This document shows, piece after piece, positions 25,301 to 32,059 of a stretch of DNA of 32,059 nucleotides (positions within the stretch are counted from its first letter, which is position 1; each line of letters starts with the position of its first letter). The position numbers and the translations under genes are program-made. Where the stretch lies: the NCBI GenBank assembly GCA_963204965.1, contig CAUJKA010000156.1, forward strand, positions 1 to 32,059, given 5' to 3'. The notes beneath the pieces are model-generated. The model was not told the origin of the DNA. It ran no database searches and was given only the letters and a program-made list of their open reading frames with translations. This DNA comes from Planctomycetota bacterium. GTDB lineage: Bacteria > Planctomycetota > Planctomycetia > Pirellulales > Pirellulaceae.

Positions 25301-27492
25301 CTTGCCGAGCCATACGATTCTGGTGCATCGCTGAAGTCAGCAATCAACTGATTTCCAAAATCCAGGCCTTGCAAAACCAGCGCGTCAGTTGTCACGTTAC
25401 CAGTCAAGGTAATCGTGTGCCCAAAGCTAGTTGTAGAGCCTGGGAAGTTCTGTACCCAACCAGCCGTTAGAACTTCGCGGATCGTGTAAGTACCGGCTCC
25501 GATGTTCGGAAGAGTGTACTGTCCATTCGATTTTGTCTTTGTGGAAGGTTCACCAATGTCAATGCGTCCATCACCATCCAGATCGTAGTAAATCACTACG
25601 TCACCGACTCCAGTTTCGGTTTGATCAAAGATTCCATTGCCGTTGACGTCGTTGTATTTCATTCCGGTAAATGTCGGCGACAGTAGCTCGAATCCAAAAT
25701 TGCGACCTGTAAAGGCAGTCGCGGTCGCAACATTCACCACATAGGAATTTGTAAGTGGTGTTGAGATTCGGTAGCCCGTTGGAACAACAGACCGAATCGT
25801 GTAGCTGCTACCAGTTGGCAAAAGCAGACTATAACTTCCGTCGGCGTTACTGAGGGTCGAGAATTCGCCAGCATCTAGCGCGCTGTTGTTGTTGGCGTCT
25901 GCATAGATAGTGACTGAGCCCAGTTGTGTATCAACAGAGTCCAGCGAGCGACTAAGGTTCACATCGCGGAAGGCGGTACCTTGAACTGTTCCACCGGCCT
26001 TACCATTGGAAAGTCCCCAGCCCAACCAGTTGATCGTGTCGTTGATGCCACCGTCTGTGAACGGTTGAGCTCCGCCGAAGCGGTCGTCAGAAAAGTAAAG
26101 CGGCTTGTCGTCATCGGTGCCAAATATACCATCCGCACCCGAGCCAGAACTCACGATCTGGTCGTAAAAGGCATCCATAATGCCCAGCTTGGTATTGAAT
26201 GGCTCTTGGTGCCAAGCACCCAAGAAGTGTCCTGCTTCGTGGGTAATTACCACCGACATTAGTTCTGAAATCAATTCCAAACGGCTTCGCGCGGCATTGA
26301 GGGGAACACCATTGACCGTCTGAATAAATGTATCGTGCATCACGATCGCAGTTTCTTCGGTTTCGAAGTTACCTGGATCGATCGATTGAGCAATACCGAG
26401 CAAGCCGCTTGGTGCCGCTGGATCACTTATGAATTCCTGGAATGTTCCGCCAATCAAGACGCGGCTGACGTTCGGAAGGCCCCATGGATCCACGTGGTCT
26501 TTGCTATTGCGGATCTCAATGCCGAAGTTGGGGTTGGTAGTGGAAATGCCGAGCTGTTCGAACTTCTCCTTGACATCCGCAACGATGGAATCGATGAAAA
26601 GTGCTTCCTGCGAATCTTGAAGTCCATAAGCCTGTAGAAAGTCGCGTGTTGGCGACAGTCTTGCACTGCCAGGAAGACCAAAGCCATAGATGCTGCGATT
26701 GATCGTTCCGCCCTCGAAGTCGAGGAAAAGTATCTGCTTCGTACCTGCAGGTTCAGCTTCAAGGACCGGTCTGAACCGTCTGAAATTAAGGGTATAGTTG
26801 ACTGGCGTGGCTGGTACCAAAGGAGTACCTACCGAAGTAGATACATCTGAAACCTTAACGTAGTAGCGACCAGCAACCGGAATCACGTAGTGAGCCGCAA
26901 CGTCACCTAGACCAGCAGCTGTGCCACCGCCGGTCAACGGGGAGCTTTGTGGAAGATTGCCAGGACCAAATGGTTGCCATTGGCTAGCAACCAATTCTCG
27001 GCGAGCTGAGTTAAAGATGGTTACGAAGGGTTGGCTAACAATTGCTGCAAAACTACTTTGCAGTCGGATATCGATGATGTCCCCAGCCTTGAGGTCCATT
27101 GCGTAGTATTCGTCGTCCAGCGCATTGGTGGACGTACCAGTGACCACGACGGCCGAGTTATTCACGAACGGCACTAACTGAGCCTGCTGGAATCCGTTGT
27201 TGGGCTCGGCTTCTGTAAGCGAGACGCTTGTGCCATCATACTCGGCGGAGGCACCCGATCCACCTGAAGCGCCTGCCCCGCGAGCTTCCAAGTAACCCAA
27301 GACTTCCGCCTTGTCGGTCACATTAGAGTAAAGCACCCGCGGTGAAAACGTTGCATCTAGGTCAGAAGCCATCAACTCGCGCTTTTCAAGCGTCTCCAAG
27401 ACACCTAATCTAACGACGCTTCGTTTGTTAGACTTCGCTTCATGTGTCTTGCGCTTGCTCAAGCCCAAAAATCCTAACTTGCGAGACTTCAC
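22384..27492 (-). CDS. Giant secreted metzincin-type protein with SdrD B, GEVED, cohesin-like and dockerin modules
   Basis: 1702 residues. The N-terminus is basic and carries VLETLEKRELMAS (31-43), like the LEPR-XLL motif of large planctomycete exported proteins, with no classical signal peptide. Domains in order: a PPC-type beta domain (about 90-240, EAEPNN start); a zinc metalloprotease with HEAGHFLGAWH (His418, His422, His428) and Met-turn GIMD (Met439); two SdrD B/CnaB-like domains (500-600, 608-715) with Ca-type DxNxD motifs; a GEVED domain (719-865); two cadherin/Ig-like DDS...VLANDxxG repeats (872-955, 965-1055); a cohesin-like domain (1063-1232); a third VLAND repeat (1237-1335); a second cohesin-like domain (1345-1525); and a dockerin pair (DVNNDG 1544, DVNGDG 1587). 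The last 90 residues are acidic. It is probably a surface-bound protease or adhesin and is transcribed alone. Confidence 0.85.
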   Translation of the reverse strand: MKSRKLGFLGLSKRKTHEAKSNKRSVVRLGVLETLEKRELMASDLDATFSPRVLYSNVTDKAEVLGYLEARGAGASGGSGASAEYDGTSVSLTEAEPNNGFQQAQLVPFVNNSAVVVTGTSTNALDDEYYAMDLKAGDIIDIRLQSSFAAIVSQPFVTIFNSARRELVASQWQPFGPGNLPQSSPLTGGGTAAGLGDVAAHYVIPVAGRYYVKVSDVSTSVGTPLVPATPVNYTLNFRRFRPVLEAEPAGTKQILFLDFEGGTINRSIYGFGLPGSARLSPTRDFLQAYGLQDSQEALFIDSIVADVKEKFEQLGISTTNPNFGIEIRNSKDHVDPWGLPNVSRVLIGGTFQEFISDPAAPSGLLGIAQSIDPGNFETEETAIVMHDTFIQTVNGVPLNAARSRLELISELMSVVITHEAGHFLGAWHQEPFNTKLGIMDAFYDQIVSSGSGADGIFGTDDDKPLYFSDDRFGGAQPFTDGGINDTINWLGWGLSNGKAGGTVQGTAFRDVNLSRSLDSVDTQLGSVTIYADANNNSALDAGEFSTLSNADGSYSLLLPTGSSYTIRSVVPTGYRISTPLTNSYVVNVATATAFTGRNFGFELLSPTFTGMKYNDVNGNGIFDQTETGVGDVVIYYDLDGDGRIDIGEPSTKTKSNGQYTLPNIGAGTYTIREVLTAGWVQNFPGSTTSFGHTITLTGNVTTDALVLQGLDFGNQLIADFSDAPESYGSASNGFVAGLRLGTAWDSESAPLFSTNASGDDLSNTDDDDGVSLSTPLVRGSTTNSFAVTTTNTSSQTAYLNVWLDLNRNGVFETTEKVTNPASFTIASSVAVGTVFARFRYGLDQNIGPTGYAASGEVEDYVFTIGDTSSIAVADTDSVPRNGSKIIDVLANDFAATGLTLEVISTSGTTTAGGSAVPTTGGTGVFYVAPTGFVGKDTFQYTVRNSAGVTGIATVTIDVSLFFENPVAVDDSFDLPTNSIDFPLNVLANDIEGQNGALTITSVVQPDKGGLVTIATGGKSLRYTPTRNFGGTEFVTYTVSDAAGNTSTATVTLHTLEGDRTDDLVQIRLEAVDINTGLPISQVEQGKDFKVKVYVDDLRFNTGNPGSGAGVYAAYFDLLYNLQLVSAKAINDSSSRFNFEVAFLTDYVNFTTGDGSIPGVINEFGATSSSLNMQAPNELPFAELTFTARSPGVVNFMPDPADVFPRSDTLLFDTTDAVPVEKIRYLGTQIEVFGDGVEFPVAIDDSTRVFGTNSSNNQINVLANDLPGSTGSITIITSTQGSRGFTAINRGVSALPDDDFITYTPNTNFSGFDQFTYTIQDARGIQSTATVTVRVGTAGSTTPDSNDVVDFELVVTDLNGAPIDTVTQGQQFQLRAFVKDLRTTSATAGRDTRGVFAAYQDILYNRNLVSAVASNTNVPNLGFNVQFGALYNRVREGDIRTAGLLNEIGAVATFDSPEPNAQLNPLGYLDRRIPLFTVTMTADRVGTAEFFSDPVDIVPLHEVLTFDPASTVTPDKINFGFDSVQIVSAGGGGNGEFHNFSNPLDVNNDGKESPIDALLVINSLNNGGAGVLPGGSGEGEPSKYYIDVNGDGRLSPIDALKVINFLNSRAGGSGEGEGSLAAFASVPQIDSGASQLVAEGEASSQPSVVANSGSTVYGPQLPANYYSMMADSLYDIEEQDELESVLDDLASDINSTWIQGLNG

Positions 27493-28362
27493 TTTGGGGT
27501 CCTCTGCTGATGCTCGATAGGCGAATGTAGAAGAGAATTGTAGTTCGATCGCGACATTCTTTTAACAGACCATTATTCTTGGGGCCAAGGCAATGGAAGG
27601 CTGGACAATGATCCGAAGTCGCTTAAATCTCCCACTCTCCGGAAACTCCGTAAACTCACTTGCGACGACCGCAAATGGCAGTTTAGGGAAAGCAGGATAC
27701 GTAGGAAGACAGACTCGATTCTAATTCCAGCGCCTCACCTGTCAACGAATTGCAATATTTCTCTGATGCGATTGTCACTAACACGGTTCCTAAATTAGTT
27801 CCAATTTTGCTAATAACGCCGCTTGTACTAGTAAAGCTCACCACTCTGACCTAGAACAGTCTACGCAAACCACGCAGGCTGCCAAAAATGTCTTTTCTGC
27901 CGGCAAAGCCTCGCAAGCGAACTCGATTGACATCAGGATTTATTTTGACATCGCTTTAAGATCCAATTCTTTGTTAGTCGAACCGGCGATCTCGATCGAG
28001 TTGCTCTTTCCTCCTGAGTCAGAAACGACCTAAAATCATGTCAAATTGACATATTGAGTCAAAGGCAAGAATCCTAGGCCAGCACGCTCGAAATGAATGC
28101 AATTCAGCGATTTTTGAACGGAGCCGCCTAGTTGGACACTTAGTTTTCTGTGCGTTTTCGAGTGCCCAATATTTGTGCAAGCATTGCCAAGTCGCATTCA
28201 AACTCGCCGTGCACGCTTTTTAGGCAGCATTCCAAAACGACGTAACTGCTAGCTAAATAAGGATTTACGAAGACCCCTTTGCATGCACTGGATTATTGGG
28301 GAGCAAGTCGAGCAATTGGAGGCTCGGCAACTTTCAGCTTTCCACTTCCACCCGAGGATGAC
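27493..28362. promoter_or_regulatory. Long divergent intergenic region with TTGACAT motifs and a palindrome
   Basis: 870 bases separate the giant protein and the ribbon-helix-helix gene. No convincing gene is present. TTGACAT occurs at 27927-27933 and 27945-27951 (18 apart) and within a perfect 7+1+7 palindrome, ATGTCAA-A-TTGACAT, at 28038-28052. That palindrome is a candidate operator. TTGACA also matches a sigma-70 -35 box, but no good -10 at 16-18 bases is evident. The GAGG at 28354-28357 is the ribosome site for the ATG at 28363. Confidence 0.5.
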
Positions 28363-29040
28363 ATGAACCAAACCCCTTATACCTCTACCGAGGCTCAGCC
28401 AACATCACGCAACTCCATGACAGCCCTAGAGAACACTCCTGCTGCCATCCCCTCGCGTGCGGGGCTTTCAAGTTTTCCAAACAGAATGGCTCTCGAACTT
28501 GCTCAATTTAACAAGGTCGCCGCAAACCTCCGAGCTTCACTCCAGCCAGCTGCCAGCTTCGAATCGCGTTGCCAACAAGCCTTTGACTTGGCCAACGACC
28601 TCTTCACCAACGCTCCAACTTGGGTTTGCTTCTACCGTGAGTTGATGGGTGGCTGCGGAATGATCAACGAGCTGTTCAGCGACTTCACCGATTTTGGTCA
28701 GTTCCTACGAACCGAACAGTACCACCAAATCCAACTCATGCTCACGGCACTTCGCAGCCGCGACCTTCCTGAAAACGATCCCAACGATCCTCAACGCATG
28801 ATCACAGTTCGCTTGCCGAAGAGCTTGCACGAAGCGATGTGCGACGAAGCTGGACGCCTGAACATCAGCGTCAACCGTCTATGCATTTCCCGAATGCTAC
28901 AGCTTCTGGACCCCAAAATGATCCCAGAAACCCAGTCCAAGCCTCGCGGACGCAAGCCACGCACTCGCACGCAAAAAGCCGACGAGTCCGCAATGCCAGC
29001 ACCAACTACCACCCCAAGTGGCGAAAGCTTCACTGGTTAA
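28363..29040 (+). CDS. HicB-like ribbon-helix-helix DNA-binding protein
   Basis: 225 residues from the ATG at 28363 (GAGG 5 bases upstream). An in-frame ATG at 28279 would add 28 residues without a ribosome site. Residues 45-130 form a helical domain I do not recognise (LAQFNKVAANLRASLQP... WVCFYRELMG). Residues 145-182 are a ribbon-helix-helix of HicB/CopG type: MITVRLPKSLHEAMCDEAG, then INISV-like NISVNRLCISRMLQLL. The basic tail KPRGRKPRTRTQK (193-205) is AT-hook-like. It probably binds DNA as a dimer and may regulate itself or its neighbours. No HicA toxin (a small dsRBD-like gene) is adjacent, so a toxin-antitoxin role is unlikely. Confidence 0.7.
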   Translation: MNQTPYTSTEAQPTSRNSMTALENTPAAIPSRAGLSSFPNRMALELAQFNKVAANLRASLQPAASFESRCQQAFDLANDLFTNAPTWVCFYRELMGGCGMINELFSDFTDFGQFLRTEQYHQIQLMLTALRSRDLPENDPNDPQRMITVRLPKSLHEAMCDEAGRLNISVNRLCISRMLQLLDPKMIPETQSKPRGRKPRTRTQKADESAMPAPTTTPSGESFTG

Positions 29041-29064
29041 CCCAAAGCACCTGCACTGCCATTA

Positions 29065-29090
29065 CTGGTCAATCCTCCTGGATTGGCCAG
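29065..29090 (+). terminator. Hairpin downstream of the ribbon-helix-helix gene
   Basis: CTGGTCAATCC (29065-29075) pairs with GGATTGGCCAG (29080-29090) through one T-G pair and a TCCT loop, 25 bases after the stop. No T tract follows. It may be a weak terminator or mRNA-end structure before scpA. Confidence 0.45.
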
Positions 29091-29242
29091 GATCAGCATG
29101 GACCATCTGGTAGGTCCTTATCTGCCGGAAAGGACCGCGTTGGTCTTTCCAGTATTTGGATACTTGCAGTAAGGATTAGTTTACCGAAGCCAGTTTCCAA
29201 ACTGGATCCTCGGTTCCAACGATGCTTTAAAGAACCGGTCCC

Positions 29243-30061
29243 ATGAATCAACCCTTTCAGGTCAACGTCGAACAGTACTTTGGTCCATTGGACCTATTGC
29301 TACATATCGTCCGCCGGGAAGAGTTGGACTTGGCTACATTGCCTCTAGCAAAAATCGTCGGGCAGTTCCTGGATTACCTAGATGTACTCGTCGAGCTACA
29401 AATTGATGACGTCGGAGATTTCCTAGAAGTCGCCAGCGTGCTCATCGAGATGAAGTCCAAGCAGGCCGTTCCAACTTCAGACGAAGCGGCGGACTCGTCC
29501 GAACCACCCGTTCAGGAGATTTCCGATGACTTGGTCGAGCGGCTAATACAGTACAAGCGCATCCGTGATGCCTCCAGCCTACTGGATGAACAAAGTCGGC
29601 GATGGCAATTGCGTTATAACCGCCTATCCACCGACCTTCCTGCAAAACCAGTCGATACGGGCAACCAGCAGATCGAACCCATCGAAGTTTGGGATTTGGT
29701 CAGCGCTTTTGGAAGAATCCTACGGGAACGCAATACGACACCGTCTCAACAGGTGGTTTACGACGACACGCCAATCCACGTGCATATGCAGCGCATCCAT
29801 AAGTTAGTGTGCGACCATCAGCAAGTGGAACTGACTTCGCTTTTCCAACCGCAGATGCACAAGAGCACATTGGTTGCGTTGTTCTTGGCCACTCTCGAGC
29901 TGACGCGCCACTATGGACTATCGACCGAGCAATCCGAGCCTTGCCGACCGCTCTATCTTGTCGCCGGCGAGAAGTTTGTTCGCGAGCTGGATGTTCACGA
30001 AATTGATAACTTGACTTTTGAGCAAAGTCTCAAGAGCAATTTGCCCACGACTTTGCGGTAG
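29243..30061 (+). CDS. scpA: Segregation and condensation protein A (ScpA, kleisin)
   Basis: The 272-residue kleisin bridges the SMC dimer and, with ScpB, completes the bacterial condensin that organises and segregates the chromosome. The N-terminal SMC-neck-binding region shows YFGPLDLLLHIVRREELDL (12-30) and LPLAKIVGQFLDYL. A middle acidic linker (about 72-95) is followed by a C-terminal winged-helix segment (about 190-265; MHKSTLVALFLATLEL). The length matches the family (240-280). scpB is often next to scpA but is not in the window. The start is an ATG at 29243 with no strong ribosome site. The gene is followed by the inverted-repeat element at 30134-30457. Confidence 0.92.
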   Translation: MNQPFQVNVEQYFGPLDLLLHIVRREELDLATLPLAKIVGQFLDYLDVLVELQIDDVGDFLEVASVLIEMKSKQAVPTSDEAADSSEPPVQEISDDLVERLIQYKRIRDASSLLDEQSRRWQLRYNRLSTDLPAKPVDTGNQQIEPIEVWDLVSAFGRILRERNTTPSQQVVYDDTPIHVHMQRIHKLVCDHQQVELTSLFQPQMHKSTLVALFLATLELTRHYGLSTEQSEPCRPLYLVAGEKFVRELDVHEIDNLTFEQSLKSNLPTTLR

Positions 30062-30133
30062 TAAGCTTAACACTAGCCGTCTCGCGACAATCGTTTAACG
30101 GCGTTCAACAATTCATCGCTCCGCTTTCTTCTC

Positions 30134-30457
30134 TTCAGCCCGGAGGGCGGCACATCTATGCCGGTGGTGTCAACCACCGGAAACTAAGCTTGCTAGTTGT
30201 TCAAGCCCGGAGGGCGATACATTCTGTGTCCTGCTGAGTTTTCGTGAGTGATGTGGAGTTGAGAATTGGAGTTATAGAGCATTGACCCATGCAGAAATGG
30301 ACAGAGTGTTCTATTGAGTCTCAGGCCGAGCTCTGTTTGCTGGCGCTGAGTCAAACAATTTCGCCCTTGATGTGTCGCCCTCCGGGCTAGACCCACTCTC
30401 GGCCTACGATCCGGTGGTTGACACCACCGGCATAGATGTGCCGCCCTCCGGGCTGAA
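30134..30457. repeat. 324-bp element bounded by 47-bp perfect inverted repeats, with nested inner repeats
   Basis: The left arm 30134-30180 and right arm 30411-30457 are exact reverse complements over 47 bp. Each arm contains two hairpins: GCCC-GGA-GGGC, and CCGGTGGT-GTCA-ACCACCGG. A second pair, AGCCCGGAGGGCG-type at 30204-30221 and 30371-30388, is nested inside with one mismatch in 18. The 230-base core has no gene that I can support. This could be a MITE-like element or two opposed BIME/REP units. The remaining bases 30062-30133 and 30458-30680 hold no other gene. Confidence 0.75.
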
Positions 30458-30680
30458 AACCAAAAAACATTTAGGCCCGTAAATCATTAAACAATTGCAC
30501 CCACCGCGTTAATCCGCGAAGCCAAACGGTATTTCATGATACTTTTGGTACGCACCGAGATCCAAAAGTGAAAATGTTGCAATTTTTCATCATGTTTCGT
30601 TTGCACATCATTTACTGAGGGGTAAGTTTCTTCGGATCAACAGCGACATTAGCGGTTGTTGAAAATATTACGGGGAAACA

Positions 30681-30944
30681 ATGATGAAAAAGCTTGGATT
30701 GATTGGACTGGTTGCTCTTGGCTTGACGGGCTGTGGACACGGATGGATGCCATTCCGCCCATTTCGCGGCGCTGTATGTCGAGACAACTGCGTCGAACAC
30801 GCGCACACCGATGGATGTTCAGGTTGTGCCGGCTATTCCAGCTATGAAGGCGAAGTTGGCATGCCTGAGCCCTACTACGGTCCAGGCTCTGCCACACCTC
30901 CCATGAACAATCAGCCTATGTCCAATCTTCAACCAGGAAGATAG
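30681..30944 (+). CDS. Small Cys-rich lipoprotein
   Basis: 87 residues from tandem ATGs at 30681/30684. The signal sequence MMKKLGLIGLVALGLTGC ends in a lipobox (LTGC, lipidated Cys18). The mature part is short, with a Cys cluster (CRDNCVEHAHTDGCSGCAGY) and a Pro/Met/Asn-rich, probably flexible, C-terminus. The spaced CxxxC and HxH residues could bind metal or form disulfides. I do not recognise a family. It is a plausible expressed gene because the lipobox is well formed and the frame is isolated between non-coding stretches. It lies downstream of the inverted-repeat element and upstream of the transglutaminase-like gene. Confidence 0.72.
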   Translation: MMKKLGLIGLVALGLTGCGHGWMPFRPFRGAVCRDNCVEHAHTDGCSGCAGYSSYEGEVGMPEPYYGPGSATPPMNNQPMSNLQPGR

Positions 30945-31134
30945 ATCGATACAAAGTCGGGTTCGGGGCAGCGTCAGCTTGGGGGAGTTGTCGCTGCACC
31001 CTCCTTTCTACTTTCCATGCGGCCGACTTCTTGACCTCGGGTGTGCTTTCTTTGGCACAGGTTTCGCACATAAGCGAACATCAATAGCTTCCGAGCGGTT
31101 GGGAACTAGACTGAGTTAAGCAAGAGAGGTAACG

Positions 31135-32059
31135 ATGTTGCGTTGGAAAAGTTGGGTTAGAGTTCAACTCTGTCTATTTGCAGTTTGCTCCACAGTTCTT
31201 TCCGCGAACTGCCAGGAGAAGGCCAAGGACGACGACAAGCCCGAAAGCAAAATTCCTGCGACTCCACTGGTCGAGTACTTCGCTCCCAAAACGATCGAAA
31301 TGCTGATCGGAGTCAACATCACTCCCGTAGACGGCAATCTACTGAGCACTCAAGCTCAAACCGTCTTTCCCACCGAGTGGCCTGAACAGAAGGTAACGAT
31401 TGTCGAGACGAACTTTCCCGACAATGTGCAGCTCAAGTGGCGCGACCTGCCAGGCGGAAACAAACAGATGTTGATGTTTATCCCCGTAGCTACGCCGGCT
31501 GAACCCGTCACCGCCACGATTAAAGTTCGCATCGAAAAGTTTCACATCAAAGGGCCCGAAGACAACACTAAACTTGTCATCCCCAAGCGCCCACCCAACG
31601 ACATCAAGAACTACCTCGGCAGTAGCCCATACATAGATCCAGGTGTCGCCGAGATCAAGAAGATCGTCAAGACAATCAACGACAGTGATCCACTTACGGA
31701 CTGGAAGCGAGTGGAAATGCTGTACGACTGGGTTCGCGACAACATCAGTTATGAAAACGGAGACCTGAAGACGGTCGCTAAAGCTCTGAAGGATCGCAAA
31801 GGGGATTGCGAGGAGATGACCAGCATCTTTATCGCCCTTTGTCGTGCATCGCGTGTTCCAGCACGCTGCGTTTGGATTCCCAACCATTGTTATCCCGAGT
31901 TCTACCTTGAGGATGAAGACGGGGACGGACATTGGTTTCCTTGCCAAGTCGCCGGAACAAGAAACTTTGGCAATATGCCCGAGTACCTGCCGATTCTTCA
32001 AAAAGGCGATCGCTTCAAAGTTCCTGAACATAAGGAACTCATGCGTTACGTCCAAGACT
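31135..32059 (+). CDS. Exported transglutaminase-like protein (3' end beyond window)
   Basis: 308 codons are visible from the ATG at 31135 (AGAGG 5 bases upstream), with no stop before the window edge. The signal peptide is about residues 1-26 (LSANCQ), possibly a poor lipobox. Residues 45-150 look like a beta domain. The transglutaminase/protease-like core follows: WKRVEMLYDWVRDNI (190-204), Cys225 in RKGDCEEMTSIF, His251 in NHCYPEFYLED, and GHWFPCQ (265-271). The catalytic Cys and His are present, but the place where the family's third residue, Asp, usually sits (WxPxD) reads WFPCQ. Activity may therefore be altered, or the Asp is supplied elsewhere. The long antisense open frame over this gene is a shadow. 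Confidence 0.8.
   Translation, partial: MLRWKSWVRVQLCLFAVCSTVLSANCQEKAKDDDKPESKIPATPLVEYFAPKTIEMLIGVNITPVDGNLLSTQAQTVFPTEWPEQKVTIVETNFPDNVQLKWRDLPGGNKQMLMFIPVATPAEPVTATIKVRIEKFHIKGPEDNTKLVIPKRPPNDIKNYLGSSPYIDPGVAEIKKIVKTINDSDPLTDWKRVEMLYDWVRDNISYENGDLKTVAKALKDRKGDCEEMTSIFIALCRASRVPARCVWIPNHCYPEFYLEDEDGDGHWFPCQVAGTRNFGNMPEYLPILQKGDRFKVPEHKELMRYVQD

Noticed and set aside
28363..29240. HicAB toxin-antitoxin system
   Set aside because: Only a HicB-like ribbon-helix-helix is present; no HicA-like small gene lies on either side.
31339..32055. Antisense open frame of 238 codons at the right edge
   Set aside because: It lies over the transglutaminase-like gene, which has a signal peptide, a ribosome site and catalytic motifs; the antisense frame shows none.

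Overview
The window most likely comes from a planctomycete, probably Pirellulaceae-like. The clearest pointers are family-level: a YTV-motif repeat protein, a BBP7-type beta-barrel porin, a very large surface protein whose N-terminus resembles the LEPR-XLL motif and which ends in dockerin repeats, a DUF1573 protein, and several intergenic hairpin repeats that look like dispersed genomic repeats. Everything here is read from sequence and from memory of families. No database search was possible.

Layout. Positions 1-153 hold short hairpin repeats. 154-2880 (-) is a TPR-containing hybrid histidine kinase, and 3103-4020 (-) a secreted endonuclease/exonuclease/phosphatase-fold protein. 4302-5045 (+) is a membrane-anchored J-domain protein. 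It converges, across a 23-bp inverted repeat, on a three-gene minus-strand operon (9253 to 5190): a Wzz-like membrane protein, an ExeA-like AAA+ ATPase with a long disordered tail, and a P-loop-like protein with no Walker A. Diverging from that operon are trpF (9561-10292, +) and a DUF1015 protein (10629-11954, +).

A lipid/envelope group on the minus strand (15288 to 12207) encodes a PlsC-type acyltransferase, a FabF-type ketosynthase and a periplasmic CX5R phosphatase that ends in a c-type heme motif. tRNA-Gln with its terminator and the redox repressor rex (both minus) lie just beyond. From 16685 to 22250 (+) come three envelope genes: the 16-residue-periodic YTV protein, DUF1573 and BBP7. 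Each is followed by a hairpin or terminator. The 1702-residue metzincin/SdrD/cohesin/dockerin protein (27492 to 22384, -) converges on BBP7 at a bidirectional terminator. The right end has a ribbon-helix-helix regulator, scpA, a 47-bp inverted-repeat element, a Cys-rich lipoprotein, and a transglutaminase-like protein that runs off the edge.

Functionally the window is mostly about the cell envelope: exported structural proteins, a porin, polysaccharide-type control proteins, lipid synthesis and signalling. Housekeeping genes (trpF, scpA, tRNA-Gln, rex) are interspersed. I see no insertion sequence, CRISPR array or prophage. The most unusual items are the phosphatase-heme c fusion, the degenerate nucleotide-binding protein paired with an intact ExeA-like ATPase, the giant protein carrying both cohesin-like and dockerin modules, and the exact 16-residue frame kept across two very different halves of the YTV protein.
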